DNA of 42,881 nucleotides from an uncultured Gammaproteobacteria bacterium. GTDB taxonomy: Bacteria > Pseudomonadota > Gammaproteobacteria > Arenicellales > JAANXG01. Made by a program: the position numbers and the translations under genes. How positions within the stretch are numbered: position 1 is the first letter of the stretch; every line of letters starts with the position of its first letter. A model generated the notes under the pieces. That model was not told the DNA's origin. It ran no database searches and saw only the letters and a list, made by a program, of their open reading frames with translations. Below, one piece after another: positions 8,122-17,631 of this stretch. The DNA is taken from assembly GCA_945787105.1 (NCBI GenBank), contig CALZGZ010000100.1, positions 1 to 42,881 on the forward strand, given 5' to 3'.

Positions 8122-10083
8122 ATGTCGGTAGAAATCACGTTTCCCGATGGCTCGCAGCGAGTTTTCGATCATCCGCCCACCGGAATGCAGATCGCGGATC
8201 AAGTCAGCAAGACGTTGTCCCGCAATGCCGTGGCGGTGCGGGTGAACGGTCAATTATGGGACCTCACCCGCCCCATCGAAGCCCACGCGTCGGTGGAAAT
8301 CATCTCCCGCGACTCGCCCGAGGCCCTCGAGTTGCTCCGCCATGATGCCGCTCACGTTATGGCTGAAGCGGTCAAAGAGCTGTATCCGGACACCCAGGTC
8401 ACCATCGGACCTGCTATAGAGAACGGTTTTTACTACGATTTTTCCCGCGACGCGCCGTTTACGCCGGAAGATCTCAAGGATATCGAGCAGCGCATGGGGG
8501 AGATTGTCGACCGCGATGAGGCCATCACCCGCGAGGTGTGGGATCGCGACCATGCGATAGACTATTTCCGTGATCAAGGTGAGGAATACAAAGCGCAGAT
8601 CATCGCCGACATTGACCCTGAACAAGAGATTACGGTTTATCGGCAAGGCAAGTTTCTCGACTTGTGCCGGGGTCCGCATCTGCCGTCTACCGGCCGCTTG
8701 GGTAAGGCATTCCGGCTCACCAAGGTCGCCGGCGCCTATTGGCGAGGCGATTCCCGTAATCCGATGCTGCAGCGTATCTACGGCACCTGCTGGGCCAGTG
8801 ATAAACAACTCAAGGATTACTTGTTACGCTTGGACGAAGCGGAGCGCCGTGATCATCGCAAGTTGGGTAAGCAAATGGATCTGTTTCATTTTCAGGAAGA
8901 GGCCCCCGGCGCGGTGTTTTGGCACCCAAAGGGTTGGACTTTGTTTCAGACCCTCACGGACTATATGCGGGCCAGGCAACAACGAGCGGGTTACGTGGAA
9001 GTCAACACGCCGGATCTCATGCATCGCAGTTTATGGGAGGCATCCGGTCATTGGGAGACTTTCGGGGAAAACATGTTCACCACCGACACCGATGTTGACC
9101 GTACGCTGGCGATCAAACCGATGAACTGTCCCGGTTGTGTGCAGATATTCAACAATAGTCTGCGCAGCTATCGTGAATTACCATTGCGTATGGCCGAGTT
9201 CGGCAAAGTGCACCGTTTCGAACCGTCGGGTGCATTGCACGGTTTAATGAGAGTTCGTTCGTTCACTCAGGACGATGCGCACATATTTTGCGCCACAGAA
9301 CAGATCACTGAAGAGAGTAAGCGGGTCTGCGAATTGGTACTCGACATCTACCGTGATTTTGGTTTTGACAATATCCACATAAAGTATGCTGACCGGCCGG
9401 ATGCACGTGTGGGTTCGGATAACATATGGGACGCCGCGGAAGACGCACTGCTGACGGCGGCGGAGGCGACCGGATTGGATTACACGCTTAACCCTGGAGA
9501 AGGCGCGTTTTACGGACCTAAACTGGAGTTTGTCCTGCGTGATGCTATTGGTCGTGACTGGCAGTGTGGAACGTTACAAGTAGATCTCAATCTACCCGCA
9601 CGTTTAGGGGCCAAGTATGTGGGCGAAGATGGACAAAAACACACGCCGGTGATGTTACATCGCGCGCTGTTTGGATCGCTGGAGCGGTTCATCGGTATCT
9701 TGTTAGAACACTATGCAGGGGCGCTTCCATTCTGGCTGACACCGCTGCAGGTGGTAGTGGCGACAGTGGTTTCAGATGCGGATGATTATGCGGTGGAGTT
9801 CGTTCAGGCATTGCGGGAAGCACGGATTCGCACCGAGGTCGACCTGCGTAATGAGAAGATATCCTACAAAGTACGCGAGCACAGCGTACAAAAGATTCCG
9901 ATAATAGCCGTAGTCGGTCGGCGCGAGGCCGAGCAACGCACCGTGGCGGTGCGGCAATTTGGTGTCAAGCAGCAGGATATTGTTGGTTGGGACGAAGCCA
10001 TCGAGCGTTTCGTTGCGATGAATCGTCCCCCCAGCCAGGCCCGCGGGGTCAATGCAGGTGGGGTGGTCGCGCAAAGTGCTTGA
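8122..10083 (+). CDS. thrS: Threonine--tRNA ligase
   Basis: N-terminal TGS domain, HDAAHVMAEAVKELYP, PMNCPGCVQIF, RMAEFGKVHRFEPSGALHGLMRVRSFTQDDAHIFC, class II catalytic motifs. Confidence 0.98.
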   Translation: MSVEITFPDGSQRVFDHPPTGMQIADQVSKTLSRNAVAVRVNGQLWDLTRPIEAHASVEIISRDSPEALELLRHDAAHVMAEAVKELYPDTQVTIGPAIENGFYYDFSRDAPFTPEDLKDIEQRMGEIVDRDEAITREVWDRDHAIDYFRDQGEEYKAQIIADIDPEQEITVYRQGKFLDLCRGPHLPSTGRLGKAFRLTKVAGAYWRGDSRNPMLQRIYGTCWASDKQLKDYLLRLDEAERRDHRKLGKQMDLFHFQEEAPGAVFWHPKGWTLFQTLTDYMRARQQRAGYVEVNTPDLMHRSLWEASGHWETFGENMFTTDTDVDRTLAIKPMNCPGCVQIFNNSLRSYRELPLRMAEFGKVHRFEPSGALHGLMRVRSFTQDDAHIFCATEQITEESKRVCELVLDIYRDFGFDNIHIKYADRPDARVGSDNIWDAAEDALLTAAEATGLDYTLNPGEGAFYGPKLEFVLRDAIGRDWQCGTLQVDLNLPARLGAKYVGEDGQKHTPVMLHRALFGSLERFIGILLEHYAGALPFWLTPLQVVVATVVSDADDYAVEFVQALREARIRTEVDLRNEKISYKVREHSVQKIPIIAVVGRREAEQRTVAVRQFGVKQQDIVGWDEAIERFVAMNRPPSQARGVNAGGVVAQSA

Positions 10084-10096
10084 ACACGATTTTCGA

Positions 10097-10936
10097 ATGT
10101 GTGCCCGCCTGGCGGTTGTGGTGCTCGGCCTGTGGGCGTTGGTGGGAGACGCCGTAGGCGGGGAGTTGATCATCAGCGGCGAAGCCACGCAGGGAGGATT
10201 GGTGCATGGCCGCATTTCCCCAGGTGCGCAAGTCTGGTATGAGGGTAGACAACTCAGAGTTTCCCAACGCGGAGAGTTTGTGATTGGATTCGGTCGTAAT
10301 GAATCACCCCTCACCAAGTTGGACATTCGCTATCCGGGCGGGGCGCGCGAACAGCGACAATTGAACGTGGCACAACGCGAATACGACATGCAACGCATCG
10401 ATGGACTGCCCCCGCGCAAGGTGGAACCTACCGCCAAGGACCTCGTGCGTATTCGGCAGGAAGCAGTGCTCATTAAGACAGCCCGGCGCCGGGATAGCGC
10501 GCATACGGATTTTCTGCTTGGTTTTACGTGGCCGGTAGTAGGGCAGATTTCCGGCGTCTACGGAAGTCAGAGAGTGTTGAACGGTAAGCCCAAACGCCCC
10601 CACTATGGGGTCGACGTGGCGGCACGCGCGGGGACCCCGGTGGCGGCGCCCGCATCCGGCGTTGTCAGCCTGGTTCATCGTGACATGCACTTTACGGGAG
10701 GTACGATCATCATAGATCATGGACACGGTCTGTCCTCGGTGTTTAGTCATCTGAGCGAGGTCCACGTTCAGGAACGCCAACGGGTTGTGCGCGGAGAAAT
10801 CATTGCCAAAGTCGGTGCTACCGGACGGGCTACCGGGCCACATTTACACTGGGGAATGAACTGGTTTGAACGCCGTTTGGACCCACAACTCTTGGCCGGA
10901 CCCATGCCGATGGCCGCAAAACAGAATAATCGTTGA
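10097..10936 (+). CDS. M23-family peptidoglycan DD-metallopeptidase
   Basis: Signal-like N-terminus; GVYGSQRVLNGKPKRPHYGVDVAARAGTPVAAPASGVV...IIDHGHGLSSVFSHLS...GATGRATGPHLHWGM (HxG...HxH). Confidence 0.93.
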   Translation: MCARLAVVVLGLWALVGDAVGGELIISGEATQGGLVHGRISPGAQVWYEGRQLRVSQRGEFVIGFGRNESPLTKLDIRYPGGAREQRQLNVAQREYDMQRIDGLPPRKVEPTAKDLVRIRQEAVLIKTARRRDSAHTDFLLGFTWPVVGQISGVYGSQRVLNGKPKRPHYGVDVAARAGTPVAAPASGVVSLVHRDMHFTGGTIIIDHGHGLSSVFSHLSEVHVQERQRVVRGEIIAKVGATGRATGPHLHWGMNWFERRLDPQLLAGPMPMAAKQNNR

Positions 10937-10952
10937 TATACGGGAGCTTGAT

Positions 10953-11159
10953 ATGAACATTTCGGAGGGAATGATGGAACCACCAGAAATCGTGGAAATA
11001 GACCCGAGCGTCGACACGGTTGCCTGCGATGGCGGCGATGGAGCCATGGGCCATCCAGTCATTTACCTGAACTTTGACGACAAGGATTACGTCGACTGCT
11101 ACTATTGTGGGCGACGGTTTGTCCGGATCTCACCTGTCAAAAAGTCAGCGCACGACTAA
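10953..11159 (+). CDS. Zinc-finger CHCC domain protein
   Basis: VACDGGDGAMGHPVIYLNFDDKDYVDCYYCGRRFVR matches the zf-CHCC pattern; start may instead be 10971/10974, preceded by ggaggg. Confidence 0.85.
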   Translation: MNISEGMMEPPEIVEIDPSVDTVACDGGDGAMGHPVIYLNFDDKDYVDCYYCGRRFVRISPVKKSAHD

Positions 11160-11341
11160 GTGGGTATGATCTGCTCACGGCAAAGATCCGCATCAGCTTG
11201 CGGCTGGAAGCGGCAGCCTAACTATGCGATATCGTCGTTGGTGTTCAAAATCGCGTTGTCGCAGTGAGACTCAACCAGCGAGCCGGAGTGAGGATGTTTG
11301 TGGAGGCACGTCGCCATCTATTGTTACACATAGGAGACAAC

Positions 11342-12025
11342 ATGAAATTTATGGTGTTGATGATTGGCAGTGTGCTATCACTGCAAGCCGCGTGGGGTGC
11401 AGAACCCGCATATACGACCGACGCGGAAAAACTTGGTTATGCTATAGGTTATCAGGTTGGAACAAATCTGATACACAACCTAAAAAGCGATGATATGGAC
11501 ATCGATGTGAAGGCGCTGACACAGGCGATTGAAGATGTCCTGACGCACAGTGAACCGAAGTTGCCAGCGGCGGACCGCCAGCAGGCGGTGCAGAATTACC
11601 GCGCAGCCATCAACAAAAAACGCACCGAACTGGCTGATAAGAATATCCAGGCAGGAAGTAAATTTCTGGCTGACAACAAAACCAAGGAAGGGGTTAAGCA
11701 GACTGCGAGTGGTCTCCAGTATCGCATCATCACTGCCGGAGACGGCAAGCAACCGCAGAGCACGGATACCGTCGTCGTTCATTACCGCGGCGCATTGCTT
11801 GACGGCAATGAGTTCGATAGCTCGTACAAGCGAAACAAACCCGCTACCCTGCCTCTCAGCGGGGTGATCAAGGGATGGCAAGAGGCACTCCCGTTGATGA
11901 AAGAAGGCGCCAAGTGGGAACTCTACATTCCACCCGAGCTGGCATACGGCGCCCGCGGATCCGGTAGCCGCATTGGACCCAATCAGACCCTGGTATTCGA
12001 AGTAGAATTGTTGGAGATCAGATGA
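11342..12025 (+). CDS. FKBP-type peptidyl-prolyl cis-trans isomerase
   Basis: N-terminal FkpA-like region plus FKBP core (VVVHYRGALLDGNEFDSSYKR...VIKGWQEALPLMKEGAKWELYIPPELAYGARG); ATG 11342 preceded by AGGAGA. Confidence 0.95.
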   Translation: MKFMVLMIGSVLSLQAAWGAEPAYTTDAEKLGYAIGYQVGTNLIHNLKSDDMDIDVKALTQAIEDVLTHSEPKLPAADRQQAVQNYRAAINKKRTELADKNIQAGSKFLADNKTKEGVKQTASGLQYRIITAGDGKQPQSTDTVVVHYRGALLDGNEFDSSYKRNKPATLPLSGVIKGWQEALPLMKEGAKWELYIPPELAYGARGSGSRIGPNQTLVFEVELLEIR

Positions 12026-12133
12026 ATAGGTAACGGTTTCAATTTGTTAACAACATGACTTCGTGTAAGTTCATCGGTATGTCAGATCAGTGGTCAGACG
12101 AACTTACCGAAACTCCAGATGAATAGAGTAACG
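12019..12133. repeat. Direct repeat pair flanking an inverted repeat at the FKBP 3' end
   Basis: cagatgaatag(a)gtaacg at 12019-12035 and 12116-12133; inverted gtaagttc (12065-12072) / gaacttac (12100-12107) between them. Confidence 0.7.
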
Positions 12134-12189
12134 TTGGCTGAGATCTTGTACTAAACCTTAAACTTGGGTCACCTTATAAAGGGCCAGCG

Positions 12190-12858
12190 ATGTTATCAAT
12201 TGGAGCGACAATGCTGGCCACGGCTGGCGTAGCCGGTGCTGCGTCATTGTGGTTGGTACAGCGTAATCATAACGCCAAGAAACGCATACCGCATTTCCGG
12301 GGGACGAAGTCTTTACTGGGTCCCCAGAAGCGGGCCTTTTACGCCGCGCTCATCCGTGCCGTGGGTCCACAGCCGTTGGTGTTTGCCCGTGTCAATCTCG
12401 CGTATCTCGTGCAACATCCCGGCGACGATCCTAACTATCAAGAGCACTGGCGTCGCGTTTGTCGTCGATGGTTAGATTTTGTGATATGCAGTCCGTCCTC
12501 AGTAAGTCCTATCTTGGCGATCAAACTGGAAACGCGTTTCGAGAGAAAGCGTCGGATGTTGGGCGGTATCGACGTGCTGGACGACACTCTAAGTAGTGCC
12601 CGCATCCCTCTTCTCAGAGTATCGTTGGCGGATCAGTATGAACCCACGGAATTAATGGAAAAGATAAAATGGGTGTTGATTGGCGAAAAACAGAAGTCGG
12701 ATAGCGAGCTTTTCGAGACCAAAGAGATCGCAGACGAAAGACCAGATTTGCCCTTTATCGTTGAATTTGCTCGCAAGCGGTTGCCAACTTTGAGTCGTTG
12801 GACCTCCGAGTTAAGAACCGTTACCACCGTTTTTGCCCGCTCAGTCACGCGCCATTAA
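12190..12858 (+). CDS. Membrane-anchored DUF2726-like protein, paralog 1
   Basis: N-terminal hydrophobic segment; core LLGPQKRAFYAALIRAV...RVNLAYLV...WLDFVICSPSSVSPILAIKLETR...LDDTLSSARIPLLRV resembles DUF2726. Confidence 0.75.
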   Translation: MLSIGATMLATAGVAGAASLWLVQRNHNAKKRIPHFRGTKSLLGPQKRAFYAALIRAVGPQPLVFARVNLAYLVQHPGDDPNYQEHWRRVCRRWLDFVICSPSSVSPILAIKLETRFERKRRMLGGIDVLDDTLSSARIPLLRVSLADQYEPTELMEKIKWVLIGEKQKSDSELFETKEIADERPDLPFIVEFARKRLPTLSRWTSELRTVTTVFARSVTRH

Positions 12859-13169
12859 GTCTTGCGTAGCATTGGGACCGTGGGATGTCTAGATTCACGG
12901 ATGGCTCGCGTGATGGTGCAATATACGGTTTAGGGGGAATGCAGAAGTAAATATCTGTTAAACAAAATATACTCGGCATAATGAACCATGCCGGTGCCGG
13001 CGCTCGCGTCGGTGTAAACAAATCAACAAGGTAAGAGAAATATGTAAAGTAAATTCCTAAAAATGAGGCTAGCTTTCTCGGCGCAACCCGTTAATCGTAC
13101 CGGCTGGTCGTGTAGCTTTTAACCAGTTTCTGGTTTACAACAAAAGAATAGCTAAACGAAAACGTCCCG

Positions 13170-13817
13170 ATGTCCTTTCCTGAGTTGATATTTTATGTAG
13201 TAATCGCCGCAGCGATAGGCACGTTGTTGTTGCTGTTCTGGCGTCATTACCGGCAGCAGAGGGGGTTCCTCGAATTTGAACGGCAACGCTCGCTGCTAAG
13301 CCCGCAGCAACGCGCCCTGTACCAGGAACTGATTAAGCTAGTGGGGGCAAATTCGGTGGTCTTGCCGAGAGTCAACTTGTCTGCACTGGTAAAGCCCCCC
13401 GGAGATCATCCCAGTTATGAAAACCACTGGAAACGTGTGCTACGCGAATGGGTGGATTTTGTCGTCTGTAGTCCTTCGAGTATCAGTCCGGTACTCGCGA
13501 TTAAGTTAGAGACGCGGGTGGAGAGAAAGCGACGCAAGTTGGGTGGCCTCGATGTCTTGGAAGATACGTTGACAAGTGCAAGGATACCTTTGTTGCGGAT
13601 TAAAAGTGCCGACAGTTATGATGCTAACGAGATCATGTCGAGCATAAGGTTTAGTCTGGTAAATCAAAAACGCAAAAAAGATGACGAGCTGTTTGTTACA
13701 GAGGAATTCTCGAACTTGTCTGCCGGTGAGCATTTGCAGCCAGATTCGATGTCCACGTTGAAGCGACGAACGTTAGGTTTTGTGTCCAACCTCAAGGGAT
13801 TTGGACGCGCCACCTGA
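13170..13817 (+). CDS. Membrane-anchored DUF2726-like protein, paralog 2
   Basis: N-terminal TM (IFYVVIAAAIGTLLLLFW); core highly similar to the 12190..12858 product (VDFVVCSPSSISPVLAIKLETRVERKRRKLGGLDVLEDTLTSARIPLLRI). Confidence 0.78.
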   Translation: MSFPELIFYVVIAAAIGTLLLLFWRHYRQQRGFLEFERQRSLLSPQQRALYQELIKLVGANSVVLPRVNLSALVKPPGDHPSYENHWKRVLREWVDFVVCSPSSISPVLAIKLETRVERKRRKLGGLDVLEDTLTSARIPLLRIKSADSYDANEIMSSIRFSLVNQKRKKDDELFVTEEFSNLSAGEHLQPDSMSTLKRRTLGFVSNLKGFGRAT

Positions 13818-13832
13818 CCGGATTTTGTACCA

Positions 13833-14207
13833 TTACGCCGGCTGATCGGATTTCTTTTTCTCGATCTCCGCCCGCACCTGATCCATATCCAGTTCCCTGG
13901 CTTTGCTGATCAATTCATCTAATGCGGAGGCGGGTATGGCGCCTGGCTGTGAAAAGATTACGATTTGTTGTTTGAAGATCATTAGCGTGGGTATGGAGCG
14001 TATCTGAAATCCCTGCGCCAAGGATTGTTCCGATTCAGTATCGATCTTGCCAAATACGATGTCGGAGTGTTTTTCTGACGCTTGTTCATAGACTGGAGCG
14101 AAGGACTGACAAGGTCCACACCAGGAGGCCCAGAAGTCCAAAAGTACCAAGTCGTTGTCTTCGATTACTTTATTAAAGTTTATTTCAGTTAGCGCTTGGG
14201 TGCTCAT
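13833..14207 (-). CDS. Thioredoxin-family protein
   Basis: LLDFWASWCGPCQSFAPVYEQ...FQIRSIPTLMIFK; WCGPC active site and cis-Pro. Confidence 0.95.
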   Translation of the reverse strand: MSTQALTEINFNKVIEDNDLVLLDFWASWCGPCQSFAPVYEQASEKHSDIVFGKIDTESEQSLAQGFQIRSIPTLMIFKQQIVIFSQPGAIPASALDELISKARELDMDQVRAEIEKKKSDQPA

Positions 14208-14218
14208 AGGACTTTGCC

Positions 14219-14992
<774 letters not shown>

Positions 14993-15056
14993 TTAAAGTG
15001 AATGTGTTCAACTTGATACGCCTACATGACTTGCGCACACAGTGGCAGTCATCAAC

Positions 15057-15602
15057 ATGACATCCGAACCCGGTGATACGCGCCGGCTTGGACGGCTCAT
15101 GGTGATTGCCGCATGGGTATTGCTGGCGGGACTGCTGACGATGGTATTTTCAAAGGTGCTCGAGCGTCAGCACAATCCCAACCAGCAAGTTCAGATCAAT
15201 CCTGGCAACAACGGTTTCAGGGAAATCGTGCTGCAAAGAAACCGTCTTGGTCATTATGTTGCTACGGGAAAGATCAACGGAACCGAAGTGGAGTTCTTGT
15301 TGGATACCGGTGCGACCAACGTCGCGATTCCACAGCAGGTGGCTACCAACCTCGGACTCAAGCGTGGTGTGCCGTTGGCGACCTACACGGCCAATGGAAT
15401 CGTGCAAACATACGCCACGACGTTAGATTATGTAACGTTGGGCAGTATTTCTGCGACTGGAGTTTCCGCCAATATCAACCCCCATATGACTGGGAATCAG
15501 ATCTTGCTTGGCATGAGTTTTCTAAAACAATTCGAACTGCTGCAGCGGGGCGATCAGCTTACCATTCGATCAGGCAAAATGAGCCACACAGGTCCTCCCT
15601 AG
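15057..15602 (+). CDS. Retropepsin-like (clan AA) aspartic protease with N-terminal TM
   Basis: TM AAWVLLAGLLTMVFS; VEFLLDTGATNVAIPQQVA catalytic motif; GMSFLKQFELLQRGDQLTI. GTG 15042 is an alternative start. Confidence 0.87.
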   Translation: MTSEPGDTRRLGRLMVIAAWVLLAGLLTMVFSKVLERQHNPNQQVQINPGNNGFREIVLQRNRLGHYVATGKINGTEVEFLLDTGATNVAIPQQVATNLGLKRGVPLATYTANGIVQTYATTLDYVTLGSISATGVSANINPHMTGNQILLGMSFLKQFELLQRGDQLTIRSGKMSHTGPP

Positions 15603-15639
15603 ACCGCATAGCGCACCAAGGTGTCCTGCCTCTATTGGT

Positions 15640-15925
15640 GCCAAGCAAACTGGAGAATTGAACGTTACCATTTCATGGAAGAGAAGCTGCGGGTCTCCCC
15701 GGTGTATAGCCGAGCATAGGGACGGGGCTACCCCGGCGCTGGCTTGGCCGCGAGCGCCGGGACTGGCGTTTCCCGCTACCCATAGCCCGCTATGGGTTTT
15801 GCTCCAGCGCAAAGCCCAGCCGCCTGATCCTGCGCTCGTCCCCGTCTTGTCCCCGCACAGCAGGGGAAACAGCAGGGGGCCCAGCTTGCGCGAGTCCTGC
15901 GCCAGCATCCGGGATCTTGGTGAGA
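15640..15925. repeat. Dispersed non-coding repeat, copy A
   Basis: Shares blocks with 33455-33725: gccaagca..ctggagaat.gaa...ccatttcatggaa.aga..ctgcgg.tct; ccggcgctggct.gg.cgcga.cgccggg; cccgc.cagcaggggaa.cagcagggg. Confidence 0.75.
15778..15797. other. Perfect inverted repeat acccatag-cccg-ctatgggt
   Basis: 8-bp arms, 4-nt spacer, followed by ttt; lies inside repeat copy A. Confidence 0.7.
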
Positions 15926-15948
15926 AATACGGGCTAACGCCGGCGTCA

Positions 15949-15986
15949 TTCAGCTTATATTCAGCTTGAATTCAGGCCCGGTTCAG
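15949..15986 (+). promoter_or_regulatory. Four phased TTCAG direct repeats (candidate response-regulator operator)
   Basis: TTCAG at 15949, 15960, 15971 and 15982, each offset by exactly 11 bp; ~84 bp upstream of ATG 16070. Confidence 0.75.
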
Positions 15987-16069
15987 TAGCGCCTACGTAA
16001 GCTATCGCGTACTGGAAAAGATCGACATTCACAGGGTGTGCCGTCAATCTCAATTCGAACGGTCTGAAA

Positions 16070-16606
16070 ATGAAACGTATGGTTTTGTTCGTTGTCTCAG
16101 TGGCGATTACTTTAGTGGCTGCATCACCCGTGCTTGCCGGAAAACGATACGATCCAGCCTTATATGACTACGCAGATGTGATCGAGGTTAAACCCATTAT
16201 CGAACTCGTACGCGTGGATTCCCCCCGTCAAGAGTGTTGGACCGAGACCCATACCCGTTATCGATATAGCGGTGGTCATAATAGCTATACGCCTGAAATC
16301 TTCGGTGCCATTGTCGGGGCGGCTGTTGGCAACCAATTTGGGCGTGGCCGCGGTAGGGAGCTTGCAACCGCTGCTGGCGCGGTGTTGGGCGGTTCGATTG
16401 GCCACGACGTCAAGCGACGCCGTCATCGCTATGCTTATAATGAACCGGTAGAACGTTGTGAGACCCACCATGAATTCCACGAACAAGAGCATGTTGTGGG
16501 TTATAAAGTGAAGTATCGTTATGGTGATAGGATCTATCATTCGCGTACCGGCCATGACCCGGGGCACCGCATTCGTGTGCGCGTTCACGTCGCGCCGGCG
16601 GAGTAA
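16070..16606 (+). CDS. Glycine-zipper 2TM domain surface-antigen-like protein
   Basis: Signal peptide; EIFGAIVGAAVGNQFGRGRGRELATAAGAVLGGSIGHDV glycine zipper. Confidence 0.88.
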   Translation: MKRMVLFVVSVAITLVAASPVLAGKRYDPALYDYADVIEVKPIIELVRVDSPRQECWTETHTRYRYSGGHNSYTPEIFGAIVGAAVGNQFGRGRGRELATAAGAVLGGSIGHDVKRRRHRYAYNEPVERCETHHEFHEQEHVVGYKVKYRYGDRIYHSRTGHDPGHRIRVRVHVAPAE

Positions 16607-16673
16607 GTAGATAGTTGCATCCGGTGTGTATAATGCAGCCAGCGCTGCGCATCCTGTCCCGCGGCTGGCTTTT

Positions 16674-16928
16674 ATGATGCGACTAATCGGATCCATTTTG
16701 TTGCTTGTCACGTTTTGTTTGCCGATTGCGGTATATCCGATATCGCCTGAAAACCAGGAGCCGATCAGCCTCGACCAAGCTGCCTCTATTGCGAAAAGCC
16801 GCACCGGTGGCAGGGTGTTATCGGCCGAAAAACGTGAAGTGGATGGCCGGTTGCTGTATCGAATCAAGATCCTCACTCCGAAAGGGCGGGTTCGGAGCAT
16901 ATACATCGATCCGCAGAAACAGCAGTGA
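16674..16928 (+). CDS. PepSY-domain periplasmic protein
   Basis: Signal peptide; ISLDQAASIAKSRTGGRVLSAEKREVDGRLLYRIKILTPKGRVRSIYIDP. Confidence 0.85.
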   Translation: MMRLIGSILLLVTFCLPIAVYPISPENQEPISLDQAASIAKSRTGGRVLSAEKREVDGRLLYRIKILTPKGRVRSIYIDPQKQQ

Positions 16929-16950
16929 TCATCTCATCAGAGTTAGCTCA

Positions 16951-17631
16951 ATGCGCGTGCTCGTAGTTGAGGATGAGGCCGGAATCCGGGAGCAACTTGC
17001 GGCGCGTCTGCGCGAGGAAGGGTTTGCCGTGGATACGGCGTCCGATGGCGAGGAGGGATTGTACTTCGGGAGGGAATATCCCGTGGATCTCGCCATCGTG
17101 GATATCGGTTTACCAAAACTGAACGGAATACACCTGACCCAACAGTTGCGAGCTGAAGGGCGAAGCTTTCCTATATTGATACTAACTGCTCGGTCGCGTT
17201 GGCAAGAGAAGGTCGACGGGTTGGAAGCCGGTGCTGATGATTACCTTGTGAAGCCATTCCATGTAGAGGAGTTGTTGGCCAGGGTTCGTGCGTTACTGCG
17301 ACGTACCGCGGGATCAGCACAATCCACAATTGAATGTGGACCGGTGACCTTGAATACCTCTACGCAGGAAGTGTCTGTTGATGGCTCACCATTGACTCTA
17401 ACAGCTTATGAATACCGCTTGTTGCAGTACTTGATGTTTAATTCCGGTAAGGTGGTTTCCAAGGCCGAACTAACCGACCACATATACGAAGAGGATAGTG
17501 ACCGCGATAGCAACGTCATCGAAGTTTTTATCGGCCGCCTGCGCAAAAAAATCGACCCGGACAATCTGATCAAGCCCATTGAGACTCTTCGTGGTCGGGG
17601 CTATCGTTTCAAACTCGCGCGCACGTCGTGA
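16951..17631 (+). CDS. OmpR/PhoP-family response regulator
   Basis: MRVLVVEDEAGIREQLAARL, IVDIGLPKLNGI, KPFHVEELLARVRALLRR; C-terminal winged helix NVIEVFIGRLRKKI...RGRGYRF. Confidence 0.96.
   Translation: MRVLVVEDEAGIREQLAARLREEGFAVDTASDGEEGLYFGREYPVDLAIVDIGLPKLNGIHLTQQLRAEGRSFPILILTARSRWQEKVDGLEAGADDYLVKPFHVEELLARVRALLRRTAGSAQSTIECGPVTLNTSTQEVSVDGSPLTLTAYEYRLLQYLMFNSGKVVSKAELTDHIYEEDSDRDSNVIEVFIGRLRKKIDPDNLIKPIETLRGRGYRFKLARTS

Noticed and set aside
15658-15969. 103-aa ORF and the opposing 112-aa ORF 15570..15908
   Set aside because: Both sit in the dispersed repeat; the copy B counterpart does not preserve a common reading frame over its length.
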